NCBI GenBank assembly: GCA_046329815.1
Contig: JAXLTY010000001.1
Span: 620,001-684,000 of the forward strand
DNA length: 64,000 nt
Reading direction: 5' to 3'
From: JADJSS01 sp046329815
GTDB taxonomy: Bacteria > Bacteroidota > Bacteroidia > Chitinophagales > JADIYW01
How positions within the stretch are numbered: position 1 is the first letter of the stretch; each line of letters begins with the position of its first letter. The notes under the pieces are model-generated. The model had not been told where the DNA came from. It did no database searches and was given only the letters and a program-made list of their open reading frames with translations. Positions 41,490 to 50,207 of the stretch are shown here, in pieces. The position numbers and the translations under genes are program-made.

Positions 41490-43943
41490 TCAATAACAAT
41501 CTACATCAACAACCGCTTTTATTTGTTTAAACGTCTGAAACTGATACAGCGCATTGATAGCTTGTTGTATATCGAATTTTATTTTAGACAGTTCTGTTTT
41601 ATTGCGGTCAATTTTTACTAAAATATCGCGCAGATAATAGTTGTTTATTTTCTGAATGATCGGCACATTTGGTCCGACAATCGTGTTCGGATATTTTGTA
41701 TTCAAATAATCAGCTACTCGATTTGCAGCATCTACCGTTGTTTTGATGTCTTTATGTTTCAGCGTTATTTTTACCAGGCGCGAATACGGCGGATAGTTGA
41801 ATTGCTGGCGTTCCAACATTTGATTCTGATAAAACTCATCATAATTATTTTCCAATACGAACGAAACAATCGGATGCGCCGTATTGCCGATTTGTATCAA
41901 TACCTTACCACGCTTTTCGCGCCTGCCTGCGCGGCCGCTCACTTGCAATAATAATTGGTATGCGCGTTCCGTTGCTCTGAAATCAGGATAGAACAATAAT
42001 GAATCTGCACTAAGTACGCCAACCAAACTTACGTTGTTAAAATCAAGTCCTTTGGTCACCATTTGCGTACCGACTAAAATATCAAATTCATGATTCTCAA
42101 AGCTATCAATAATTTTTTCATGTCCGCGTTTTGTTTTCACGGTGTCATAATCCATTCTGCCAATATTTGCGGATGGAAACATCGTTTTCAAATCTTCTTC
42201 AATGCGTTCGGTGCCGAGTCCTTTCTGCTGCAATTCATTAGAACCGCATGCTTTGCAAATGCTTAGATTGCTTTGTGTATAACCACAATAATGACAACGC
42301 AAGTCGTTCGTAAACTTATGATAGGTTAAACTCACATCGCAATTCTTACACATCGGAATCCAGTTGCAATTATTACACGATAAATACGGCGCGTATCCGC
42401 GACGATTCTGAAATAAAATAATTTGCTCTTTATTTTCCAATGCCAGTTGAATTTCATCACGCAACTGAAATATAATACCATCTGAAATTTCTTTCTTCTT
42501 ATTGGCATCTGTCAAACTGATAAATTCCATTTGTGGCAATTGAATATCACCAAAGCGAGTATTCAGTTTTACCAAACCATACTTTCCTGTTTTTGCGTTA
42601 GAATAACTTTCAACACTTGGCGTCGCAGAACCTAAAATTACTTTCGCATCAAATTGTTTTGCTAAATAAATCGATGCATCGCGCGCCTGGTAACGTGGCG
42701 CAGCATCATATTGTTTATACGATGCATCATGTTCTTCATCAACAATGATCAAACCTAAATTCTGAAAAGGTAAGAAAACAGATGAACGTGCACCAAGCAC
42801 CACTTTTGTTTCGCCGGACAAAATCTTATTCCAAATCTCTATGCGTTCTGCGTTGTTGAATTTGGAATGATAGACAGCAATATTACCTAATATTTTTTCC
42901 AATCGCTGCACTAATTGCGCGGTCAATGCGATTTCAGGCAATAAGTACAATACTTGTTTTCCTTGCGCGATCTGTTCTTTGATCAGGTCGATATATAATA
43001 ATGTTTTTCCGCTGGATGTGATACCATGCAGCAGCACAACATCTTTTTCTTTGAAATGATTTTTAGTTTCTGTTAGTGCAGTTTGTTGTTCAGGTGAAAG
43101 TTCATATTCTTTTACATCATCAATATCATTTTTAGAAATTCTGTCAACCATTCTTTCTTCTTTTATGAAGATCTCATTTTTGAGCATTGTTTTCAGGATC
43201 GCATCTGAAACACCTGCTTTCTTTAACAGTTCAGATTTTTTGACAGATTTATCTTTCTTTGACAAATCAATATACGCTAACAATAAACTTTCCTGTTTTG
43301 GTGATTTACTGACCAGTTCGAATGTATTGCGTAAATCGTTTTGCGAAGCATGCAACTGAATAAATGTATCGAACTTCGGTTTGTATTTTTCATCTAATGT
43401 TTCTTTGACATAGATGATCTTTTTTTCGAGTAAGCTTTTTATAGTTTTGCTGATCGATTTTTTTTGAAGAATTAAACTGATATCATTCAACGAAATCTGT
43501 TCCTGGTGATTCAACGCTTCTGCAACCATATATTCATCGTCCGGCAAATCTAAAATATCCGTTTCATCGTTCGGATTTTTTACAAAAAAAGTTTCCGAAT
43601 CGAGCTTGAAATATGCAGGCAATGCAGCATTCATTACATCACCTAATGTGCACATATAATAAGACGCCATCCAGTTCCAAAAACTAATTTGTATTTCGGT
43701 CACTATTGGCTGCTCATCAACAACAGATAAGATTTCTTTCGGAATATAATCTGTCGGCGCAATAGTATCTATTGAATGAATGATTGCTGTGTATAGTTTC
43801 TGTTTACCAAACTGCACTTCCACACGACAACCGATTTTTATTCTATCATCCAGATAAGCAGGAACTGCATAAGTATATAATTTTGGCAACGCCAACGGCA
43901 AAACTATCTGTACAAAATGCTTGTATGTATGCAGTGTTTCCAA
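41490..43943 (-). CDS. priA: Primosomal protein N' (replication restart helicase PriA)
   Basis: 817 residues. N-terminal 3'-DNA-binding part; Walker A GITSSGKTLLY, VDEEHDASYK, GSATPS and the superfamily-2 helicase motifs; zinc ligands in CNNCNWIPMCKNC and CHYCGY...CKACGS; then helicase C motifs GTQMVTKGLDF and QVSGRAGR. It reloads the replisome at stalled forks. The start is TTG at 43943 (encoded METLHTYKHF), since no ATG is near and the N-terminus fits the family. Confidence 0.93.
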   Translation of the reverse strand: METLHTYKHFVQIVLPLALPKLYTYAVPAYLDDRIKIGCRVEVQFGKQKLYTAIIHSIDTIAPTDYIPKEILSVVDEQPIVTEIQISFWNWMASYYMCTLGDVMNAALPAYFKLDSETFFVKNPNDETDILDLPDDEYMVAEALNHQEQISLNDISLILQKKSISKTIKSLLEKKIIYVKETLDEKYKPKFDTFIQLHASQNDLRNTFELVSKSPKQESLLLAYIDLSKKDKSVKKSELLKKAGVSDAILKTMLKNEIFIKEERMVDRISKNDIDDVKEYELSPEQQTALTETKNHFKEKDVVLLHGITSSGKTLLYIDLIKEQIAQGKQVLYLLPEIALTAQLVQRLEKILGNIAVYHSKFNNAERIEIWNKILSGETKVVLGARSSVFLPFQNLGLIIVDEEHDASYKQYDAAPRYQARDASIYLAKQFDAKVILGSATPSVESYSNAKTGKYGLVKLNTRFGDIQLPQMEFISLTDANKKKEISDGIIFQLRDEIQLALENKEQIILFQNRRGYAPYLSCNNCNWIPMCKNCDVSLTYHKFTNDLRCHYCGYTQSNLSICKACGSNELQQKGLGTERIEEDLKTMFPSANIGRMDYDTVKTKRGHEKIIDSFENHEFDILVGTQMVTKGLDFNNVSLVGVLSADSLLFYPDFRATERAYQLLLQVSGRAGRREKRGKVLIQIGNTAHPIVSFVLENNYDEFYQNQMLERQQFNYPPYSRLVKITLKHKDIKTTVDAANRVADYLNTKYPNTIVGPNVPIIQKINNYYLRDILVKIDRNKTELSKIKFDIQQAINALYQFQTFKQIKAVVDVDCY

Positions 43944-44012
43944 TAATTTTTATGCAAAAAATAATTTAATTTGACTAAGTTCGCTGTGCAATTCAAACAC
44001 AATAATACTAAA

Positions 44013-44537
44013 ATGCAAACAAAACAAGATATAATCCGTGAATTAGAAAAAGTATTTGGTGAAATAACCGAATTTGCTGAACAAGCAGATGATTCGCTGT
44101 TCAACAAAAGCATCGATAACAAATGGAGCATCGCGCAAAATTTGGATCATTTGTCGATATCAAATAATATGACAGCAATAGGTATGAATACGCCGAAGAT
44201 GATGCTGAAACAATTTTTCACTATTCATCGTACGCCTTGGAATTATGAAGAAACAATCTGGCAATACCAGCAAAAACTAAGTGCAGGCGCTAAAGCAAGT
44301 TTGGCATTTCAACCGAAAGTCAGTTTGATTCCTGTTCGCAGCATTGTAGAAAAATTCTGGAAAAGTTCGTGTTCCACTTTATTGAAAGCCATTGATAACT
44401 GGTCTGAAGAAGATTTGGATACTTATATTTTACCGCATCCGTTAATTGGAAAAATGACTGTTCGCGAATTATTATTTTTCACGATCTATCACGTCGGACA
44501 TCATTTGAATACCATGAAAAATATTGCGGAAAAATAA
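44013..44537 (+). CDS. DinB-family protein
   Basis: 174 residues from ATG 44013 (MQTKQDIIRELE); a TTG 14 codons earlier is less likely. NKWSIAQNLDHLSIS and FFTIYHVGHHLNTMKNI hold the metal-binding histidines of the DinB_2 superfamily. Second DinB protein of the window (see 14498); sequences differ enough not to be recent duplicates. Possibly thiol transferase-like; unproven. Confidence 0.82.
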   Translation: MQTKQDIIRELEKVFGEITEFAEQADDSLFNKSIDNKWSIAQNLDHLSISNNMTAIGMNTPKMMLKQFFTIHRTPWNYEETIWQYQQKLSAGAKASLAFQPKVSLIPVRSIVEKFWKSSCSTLLKAIDNWSEEDLDTYILPHPLIGKMTVRELLFFTIYHVGHHLNTMKNIAEK

Positions 44538-44538
44538 T

Positions 44539-45621
44539 TTACCTGACAAAAGAAGAATCCGATAACGTCAGTAAAAAAGCTTTCAGGTCTGCTTTTTGTT
44601 CCGGTGTCAGATCCAAGCCCCAATGACCCAATGTTTCCAGGCGTTTATTGGCTTTCTCACGCATAATTGGCTCCAGCGTTGGTGAACCTTTTGGTCCGGC
44701 ACTATAAAAATCGATCACTTCATCTAATGTCTGAAATCTGCCATCATGCATATAAGGCGCAGTGAATGCCAGATTGCGCAACGTAGGAATTTTAAAACGT
44801 CCGTAATCAGCAGGATCGAATGTAAATTCACCTAAACCTTTATCGATAAACTGATTTACATTATCAACCGTATCCAAGCCATTATTGGCAAATGTTCTGT
44901 CCGGCGAAATAAACACTTCAGGTGCTGTTGAACTGTGGCAATGAAAGCAATCGCCTTTTTCCGTTTTAAAAATATCAAAGCCATTAATTTCTGAAAGTGT
45001 CAATGCTGCTTCACCGCGTGTATATTTATCGAATTTGGAATTGTAAGTAAGCAAAGTATTTTCAAACTGTTCGAGCGCTTTCGTGATGTATTCTTTTGTA
45101 ATTGTTTGTATTCCGAATGCTTTATTGAATAAATCTTTATATTGCGCGTTATTTTGAAGTCTAAACTCTGCTTCCGACCAAGGCAAGTGCATTTCTGTAG
45201 GATCTTCAACCGGTTTTAACGCTTGTTCTCGCAATGTATTTACACGACCATCCCAAAAAAAACGATCTTTTTGCCAAGCTAAGTTTACCAATGTCATAGC
45301 ATTGCGTCGTCCTAAAACATTATCAACGCCTTTGCTTAATTTATTATTGTCCGAAAATGAATTGGCCTGCTTGTGACAACTTGCACATGACAATGTTGAA
45401 TCTTTAGAAAGTATTGGATCAAAGAATAATTTTTTGCCGAGTGCGATTCCTTCTACTGTCATTGGATTATCCGGATCGACAGGCATATCACGAAAACCCT
45501 GAATTTTTGGCGCTACATATGGCGTTGTTTTATATCGCTCTTGTTCTTTTTTACAGGAAAAAATAAAAACGAAACAACTAATACTTGTCAGCAAAAAAAA
45601 TATGAAATACTTTCTGCTCAT
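44539..45621 (-). CDS. Diheme cytochrome-c peroxidase/MauG-type protein, MbnH-like
   Basis: 360 residues, lipobox IFSCKKE. Two c-type haem sites C79ASC82H83 and C225FHC228H229; TAPYMHDGRF is the conserved distal region. The ATG at 45621 overlaps the stop of the MbnP-like gene upstream by four bases (ATGA), a tight coupling typical of MbnH/MbnP pairs. In methanotrophs MbnH oxidises a tryptophan of MbnP to kynurenine; the reaction here is inferred from the pairing. Periplasmic, anchored by lipid. Confidence 0.85.
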   Translation of the reverse strand: MSRKYFIFFLLTSISCFVFIFSCKKEQERYKTTPYVAPKIQGFRDMPVDPDNPMTVEGIALGKKLFFDPILSKDSTLSCASCHKQANSFSDNNKLSKGVDNVLGRRNAMTLVNLAWQKDRFFWDGRVNTLREQALKPVEDPTEMHLPWSEAEFRLQNNAQYKDLFNKAFGIQTITKEYITKALEQFENTLLTYNSKFDKYTRGEAALTLSEINGFDIFKTEKGDCFHCHSSTAPEVFISPDRTFANNGLDTVDNVNQFIDKGLGEFTFDPADYGRFKIPTLRNLAFTAPYMHDGRFQTLDEVIDFYSAGPKGSPTLEPIMREKANKRLETLGHWGLDLTPEQKADLKAFLLTLSDSSFVR

Positions 45622-46313
45622 TTCAATTTTTGAGTAACCGTTGTTTGAATACTGTTCACAAAACTATTTCTGATTGCAATACCGTTTGGTATTTCACTGG
45701 GTTCGCTGTGATTACTAAAATTGGTCAATTGAAAATCATCAGTATCCAGAACGAACAATTTATCCATATCTAATGTAATGGTCAATTCTTCGCCACTTTT
45801 CGGAAAATTACTTGCAATAATTTCCTGATACAATGTGTCTGTGCCTAAGTGCATAGAAAATGGTGTGTTCGGTGTCTGATTCTTCGTCACGGAATTATCA
45901 ATATTTCCTTCTAAAACCAAAAAACGATACTTCAGCATATCCCAATATAAACCGGTTTCAACGCTCAAAGGACTCGATGACGGAAAACTGGACGGTGTTG
46001 AATTATTCATTCTCTTATCCAATCCAAAAGCGAATTTAAATTTGGCATAATCGCCACCAGGAAATTTAAACTGAAAATTATTGGTAGCAGAAGTTACCAT
46101 ATAAATATCTTTAACTTCTGTTTCATTGTTATTTTTATCTACATAAATGAAATTGGAAAACAATATTCTTGTTTTTGCCACATTTAGTTGATATGGCCTG
46201 TTATTTGGCGTTTTATTAGTTGTTTTAAAAACAAAAGTAACGGTTACATCATCTTTTTTTTTGCAAGAAAATATAAGAGCGCTGACAATAGTAATAAAAA
46301 GTAGTTTCTTCAT
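45618..46313 (-). CDS. MbnP-like lipoprotein, partner of the diheme protein
   Basis: 231 residues, lipobox LIFSCKKK. Beta-rich body with the family block VETGLYWDMLKYRFLVLEG; W124 in this block is a candidate for the tryptophan modified by MbnH in characterised relatives. FKFAFGLDKRMN and a MHLGTDTLYQE segment match the family. Usually copper-linked in methanotrophs, but Bacteroidota homologues occur without methanobactin genes, as here. Overlaps the diheme gene by ATGA. Confidence 0.75.
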   Translation of the reverse strand: MKKLLFITIVSALIFSCKKKDDVTVTFVFKTTNKTPNNRPYQLNVAKTRILFSNFIYVDKNNNETEVKDIYMVTSATNNFQFKFPGGDYAKFKFAFGLDKRMNNSTPSSFPSSSPLSVETGLYWDMLKYRFLVLEGNIDNSVTKNQTPNTPFSMHLGTDTLYQEIIASNFPKSGEELTITLDMDKLFVLDTDDFQLTNFSNHSEPSEIPNGIAIRNSFVNSIQTTVTQKLK

Positions 46314-46367
46314 CTTATAAAAATAACTAAAATTGTCGTTTTTTGTTTGGCGTTAACATAAATTAAA

Positions 46368-46396
46368 GAAGGCGAAAGAAATATTCTTTCGCCTTC
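46368..46396. terminator. Terminator-like hairpin after malate dehydrogenase
   Basis: Perfect 13-bp stem (arms 46368-46380 and 46384-46396) with ATA loop. On the minus strand it is followed by a T-rich stretch. It lies between mdh and the divergent MbnP-like gene's upstream region, ending mdh transcription. Confidence 0.65.
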
Positions 46397-46418
46397 ATTT
46401 ATTCGGTATTCAATAAAA

Positions 46419-47348
46419 TTATAATGTTTTCAAAACATCGTTCATTGCACGAACTGCATCAGCACTTTTGTTGAAAGCAGCTTGTTCTTCTTCGTTCAAT
46501 TTGTAGTCGATGATTTTTTCCCAACCGTTTTTGCCAATCACTACAGGAACACCTAAACAAATATCAGATTGTCCGTATTCGCCTTCCAATAATACGCAAG
46601 AAGTGATCACTTTTTTCTCATCGCGCAAGATCGCTTCTACAACAGCCATACCAGCAGCGCCAGGTGCATACCAAGCCGAAGTACCAATCAAACCTGTTAA
46701 TGTAGCACCACCAACCATTGTGTCAGCAGCTACTTTTTTCAACGTATCAGCATCTAACATGTTAGATACAGGATTTGAATTTAAGGTAGCAAAACGTGTT
46801 AACGGAATCATTGTTGTATCGCCGTGACCGCCAATAACTGTTGCATTCAAGTCGTTTTGAGAGCAGTTCAATGCTTGTGACAAATAGAATTTGAAACGGC
46901 TGCTATCTAAAGCGCCACCCATTCCGATTACTCTGTTTTTTGGTAAACCTGTAGATTTCAATGCCAAATATGTCATGGTATCCATTGGATTTGAAATGAT
47001 CACCAAAATAGCTTCCGGTGAATATTTCAATATATTTTCAGCAACACCTTTTACAATGCCAGCGTTGGTGCCGATTAATTCTTCACGCGTCATGCCTGGT
47101 TTACGAGGAATTCCTGACGTAATTACCACTACATCGCTGCCAGCAGTTTTTGAATAATCGTTTGTTGAACCTGAAATTTTTGTATCAAAACCTAATAATG
47201 ATGAAGTTTGCATCATATCCATGGCTTTGCCTTCTGCCAAACCTTCTTTAATATCTAACAAAACCAACTCGTGGCATAATTCTTTGCGTGCGATGTTATC
47301 GGCTACTGTTGCGCCAACTGCACCTGCACCAACTACTGTTACTTTCAT
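46419..47348 (-). CDS. mdh: Malate dehydrogenase
   Basis: 309 residues with the LDH/MDH fold. NAD-binding GAGAVGATVADNIA, the substrate Arg loop SGIPRKPGMTRE, ISNPMDTMTYLA and GGHGDTTMIPL with the catalytic His. LDH-like MDH as usual in Bacteroidota. Interconverts malate and oxaloacetate in the TCA cycle. A TATCTTTG box lies 43 bases upstream. Confidence 0.95.
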   Translation of the reverse strand: MKVTVVGAGAVGATVADNIARKELCHELVLLDIKEGLAEGKAMDMMQTSSLLGFDTKISGSTNDYSKTAGSDVVVITSGIPRKPGMTREELIGTNAGIVKGVAENILKYSPEAILVIISNPMDTMTYLALKSTGLPKNRVIGMGGALDSSRFKFYLSQALNCSQNDLNATVIGGHGDTTMIPLTRFATLNSNPVSNMLDADTLKKVAADTMVGGATLTGLIGTSAWYAPGAAGMAVVEAILRDEKKVITSCVLLEGEYGQSDICLGVPVVIGKNGWEKIIDYKLNEEEQAAFNKSADAVRAMNDVLKTL

Positions 47349-47391
47349 TTTTATTTTTTATTTTAAATTAAATGATTAAAAAAATTCGGTG

Positions 47392-47399
47392 CAAAGATA
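47392..47399 (-). promoter_or_regulatory. -7 box TATCTTTG for mdh
   Basis: Exact match to TAnnTTTG on the minus strand, 43 bases from the ATG at 47348. No clear -33 TTTG at 19-bp spacing. Confidence 0.5.
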
Positions 47400-47450
47400 C
47401 AAATTAGTAGTTAGTAGTAAGTAATAAGTCGTAAGAATTTATGATTCATT

Positions 47451-47486
47451 AAAAAAGGTCAAAAGATTGCTCTTTTGACCTTTTTT
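47451..47486. terminator. Strong bidirectional terminator
   Basis: Perfect 16-bp stem (A6-GGTCAAAAGA and complement) with TTGC loop; A-run on one side and T-run on the other. Located after the NarL-type regulator gene (minus strand) and ahead of mdh. Confidence 0.9.
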
Positions 47487-47505
47487 GATATAATTAGTGA
47501 TGATT

Positions 47506-48159
47506 TTACACCAGACCTTTTTTGTATGCGATTTTCAGCAAAGCCGCTGTGTTATTCACATTTAGTTTTGCCAGCATATTTTTACGATGCGTTTCCACTG
47601 TATTTTTACTGATAAACAACTTGGTAGCAATATCTTGTGATGTTAATCCAAGTGCAATCAACTGTAAAATTTCCAATTCACGCTGTGTGATCTGTGCCGC
47701 TAATTCATCATAGTTGCGCGTGTCTTCTTCTTCCGTGTTTGACATAGAAGAAATCAGTTTTTCCTGTGTTTCCGTATCTAAATACGATTTATCCTGATAA
47801 ACTACTTCAACCGCTTTGATCAAGTCATCTTTAGAAATATTTTTCAGCACATAACCTTTTGCGCCAACTTCCAGACATTCTTTAATGAAGCGCGGTTCAC
47901 TGTGCATCGTCAGCATCAGAATTTTGATATTTGGCTGCAATTGTTTCAATTGTTTGGTTGCTTCAATGCCATCCATTTCAGGCATATTAATATCCATCAA
48001 CACAACATCTACTTTAGTAGCTTTTATTTTGTCGATTGCTGCCTTTCCGTTGTGCGCGGTTCCGGCAATTTTGATATTCGGTTCATCATCTAATAAAGAC
48101 ACAATTCCATCCAAAAAAATCTGATGGTCATCGACCACAAAGACGTTTATTTCCTGCAT
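47506..48159 (-). CDS. NarL/LuxR-type response regulator (orphan)
   Basis: 217 residues. CheY receiver with phosphoacceptor D56 in VVLMDINMPEMDG, then a LuxR-type helix-turn-helix (about 150-215: TQRELEILQLIALGLTSQ, ISKNTVETHRKNM). It binds DNA as a dimer after phosphorylation. No histidine kinase gene is adjacent, so the partner lies elsewhere. A TACCTTTG box occurs 20 bp upstream of the start. Confidence 0.93.
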   Translation of the reverse strand: MQEINVFVVDDHQIFLDGIVSLLDDEPNIKIAGTAHNGKAAIDKIKATKVDVVLMDINMPEMDGIEATKQLKQLQPNIKILMLTMHSEPRFIKECLEVGAKGYVLKNISKDDLIKAVEVVYQDKSYLDTETQEKLISSMSNTEEEDTRNYDELAAQITQRELEILQLIALGLTSQDIATKLFISKNTVETHRKNMLAKLNVNNTAALLKIAYKKGLV

Positions 48160-48179
48160 AATTTTACTTTTTTGCTTTG

Positions 48180-48187
48180 CAAAGGTA
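48180..48187 (-). promoter_or_regulatory. -7 box TACCTTTG for the NarL-type regulator
   Basis: Minus-strand TACCTTTG about 20 bp before the start codon at 48159, matching TAnnTTTG. Confidence 0.45.
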
Positions 48188-48203
48188 TTCCTTATATATC
48201 AAA

Positions 48204-48554
48204 TTACGAGCCGTTTTTCCAATATTTTATGAACGAAAACAATTTCCTTGTTTTCAAGTAGCTATAATTGGATTCGTTCTCATATGCTTCGCGTTCAAAC
48301 GAAATATTCTGATATGCTTTATTCCAATTTTTATATTTCATAAATAAGATCAAAAATTCTGTATAATAGAATAAAATAAAAAAAACAAATAATAACTCCA
48401 TTTGTTGCCGAATATGAATCATTTCATGATTGACAAATGTTTTATCGTTCTTTTGTGTTTTACTTTCCAAAATAACGAATGGAAAAATGGTAATTCCTGC
48501 AATATTTTTTGGTGTAAAATATTTAATAAACTTCGGACTTACCAAAATGAACAT
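48204..48554 (-). CDS. Small membrane-associated putative zincin
   Basis: 116 residues. FVNHEMIHIRQQ contains an HExxH motif (H-E-M-I-H), followed by a hydrophobic helix (about 53-72) and FEREAYENE, where an acidic residue could be the third zinc ligand. Such an arrangement resembles the BlaR1/M56-like peptidase core in miniature. Activity is not proven; the chain is too short for a full M56 domain. 44 bases separate it from the NarL-type gene. Confidence 0.55.
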   Translation of the reverse strand: MFILVSPKFIKYFTPKNIAGITIFPFVILESKTQKNDKTFVNHEMIHIRQQMELLFVFFILFYYTEFLILFMKYKNWNKAYQNISFEREAYENESNYSYLKTRKLFSFIKYWKNGS

Positions 48555-48585
48555 TACTGTATTTTAGTATGAAAATAGCAAATAA

Positions 48586-48616
48586 TTTGCCAATCGCATT
48601 TGTATGAGTATCTTTA
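48586..48616 (+). promoter_or_regulatory. Full Bacteroidota promoter, near-leaderless
   Basis: TTTG (48586-48589), 19-bp spacer, TATCTTTA (48609-48616), then ACGC and the ATG at 48621. Spacing equals the Bacteroidota consensus TTTG-N19-TAnnTTTG. The start codon is only 4 bases from the -7 box. Confidence 0.6.
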
Positions 48617-48620
48617 ACGC

Positions 48621-49808
48621 ATGGAAAACAGAAAATTTGATATTGTTTTATTCGGCTCGACTGGTTTTACCGGCGGTTTGACGGCTGAATATTTTGCTGC
48701 AAATGTAGATTTGAAAAAGGTAAAATGGGCAATTGCCGGCAGAAATGCGGAAAAACTGGAAGCAGTAAAATCAAACCTGGTTTCGATTAATGCTGCATGC
48801 TCAGTTGTAGAAATTTTGACCTGCAATTCAGATGATCTGGCATCATTAGAAAATGTAACAAAACAAACCAAAATCATTGTCACCACTGTTGGTCCGTTTG
48901 CGCAACATGGTGAAACTTTAGTAGAAGCATGTGTGAATACTGCTACCAATTACTGTGATATTACCGGCGAACCGGCGTTTGTAAAATCTGTTTTGAAAAA
49001 ACACAATAAAGCAGCAGTAGAAAAAGGAATTTATATTCTGAATTGCTGCGGTTTTGACAGCATTCCTGCTGATGCCGGTGCTTTGTTTACTGCGATGCAA
49101 TTACCGGCAAACGAAACTAAAACCATTAAAGGTTTTGTATCATCGAACGGTACATTTTCAGGCGGAACCTTTGCATCAGCCGTTGGCGCGATGTCTGATA
49201 TTGGAAAAAATATATTTGCTCCAAAGAAAACATCATCTGATGATACTTCTTCTGAAAGAAAAAAACCAACTAAAAAAAGGATTAAAAGCCAGATCCATTT
49301 TGAAAAAAGCATCAACAAATGGGCACTACCAATGCCGGTGATTGATCCATGGATGGTGCAACGAACCAGCTTATATAAACCAACTGTTTTTGGCGAAAAT
49401 TTTGAATACGCACAATTTCTTGCATTAAAAAGTTTGCCTCAAACCATAAGTTTAGTTGGCGCAGTTGGTGCGTTGATTGTTGGCGCACAAATTCCACCAA
49501 TCAAAAACCTGATTTTGCAATACCGAAAAAGCGGCGAAGGTCCGAGCAAAGAACAACGCGACAAAAGTCGTTTCAAGCTTTCTTTTATTGGCGAAAGCGA
49601 AACAAAAAAAGTTATGACTACTGTTTCCGGTGGCGATCCAGGTTATACTGAAACATCCAAAATGCTATCAGAAACGGCATTGGTTTTACTGGAAAACTTA
49701 GGCAAACTACCAATAAAAGGTGGCGTGCTCACACCAGCCGGAACTTTAGGTAATCTATTGATCGACCGATTGAACAGCAAAGGTATTTTGTTTGAAGTGA
49801 TCAGTTAA
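48621..49808 (+). CDS. Saccharopine dehydrogenase-like NAD(P)-binding protein (enoyl reductase type)
   Basis: 395 residues. Rossmann motif VLFGSTGFTGGLTAEYF at the N-terminus, then TTVGPFAQHGETLVEAC and YCDITGEPAF, conserved in the saccharopine-dehydrogenase-like trans-acting enoyl reductase group. FSGGTFASA and the linker of basic residues (about 205-225) separate it from the C-terminal substrate part. Reaction unknown; related enzymes reduce polyketide or lipid double bonds. Confidence 0.82.
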   Translation: MENRKFDIVLFGSTGFTGGLTAEYFAANVDLKKVKWAIAGRNAEKLEAVKSNLVSINAACSVVEILTCNSDDLASLENVTKQTKIIVTTVGPFAQHGETLVEACVNTATNYCDITGEPAFVKSVLKKHNKAAVEKGIYILNCCGFDSIPADAGALFTAMQLPANETKTIKGFVSSNGTFSGGTFASAVGAMSDIGKNIFAPKKTSSDDTSSERKKPTKKRIKSQIHFEKSINKWALPMPVIDPWMVQRTSLYKPTVFGENFEYAQFLALKSLPQTISLVGAVGALIVGAQIPPIKNLILQYRKSGEGPSKEQRDKSRFKLSFIGESETKKVMTTVSGGDPGYTETSKMLSETALVLLENLGKLPIKGGVLTPAGTLGNLLIDRLNSKGILFEVIS

Positions 49809-49831
49809 AATTCTTTGGATGTTTACATTTA

Positions 49832-50122
49832 TTAAGCAGCGCTTATGTACTTGTTCCATAATTCATCGTTAAAGAACAAAAAACCATCGATGCGTTTTAA
49901 CTTTTCTGTTGAAGTGTATAAATATTTCTTCAACGTTCTTTCCGTAAAATTCAGCAACTGAACAGGCGTTGCTTTTGAGCTGTCGTTTGTTTCTTTGATA
50001 ATGACAAATTTGTTCTCAATTATGTTCATCCAGCAATGGTATAAATAAGCATCGCTTTTGATGGAAAATAATAATTGCTCTGACTTTTGAGCTAAGATGT
50101 TTGTTGAATAAGAATAACACAT
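49832..50122 (-). CDS. Small hypothetical protein
   Basis: 96 residues, no signal peptide or membrane helix. Has the look of a small alpha/beta protein (LYHCWMNIIENKFVIIKE, TPVQLLNFTERTLKKYL). Divergent from the WYL regulator gene and possibly controlled by it. No family recognised. Confidence 0.5.
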   Translation of the reverse strand: MCYSYSTNILAQKSEQLLFSIKSDAYLYHCWMNIIENKFVIIKETNDSSKATPVQLLNFTERTLKKYLYTSTEKLKRIDGFLFFNDELWNKYISAA

Positions 50123-50207
50123 TGTTTTAAATTTTGTGTAAAATTATTCGGAGACTAAGCCAATCTATGTCTTAGTCTTTCATTATCTTTAAAAAAAAAT
50201 AAAAAAA

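Noticed and set aside
44539..46313. Methanobactin biosynthesis cluster
   Set aside because: Only the MbnP/MbnH-like pair is present; no precursor peptide, MbnB/MbnC or transporter was found on either side.
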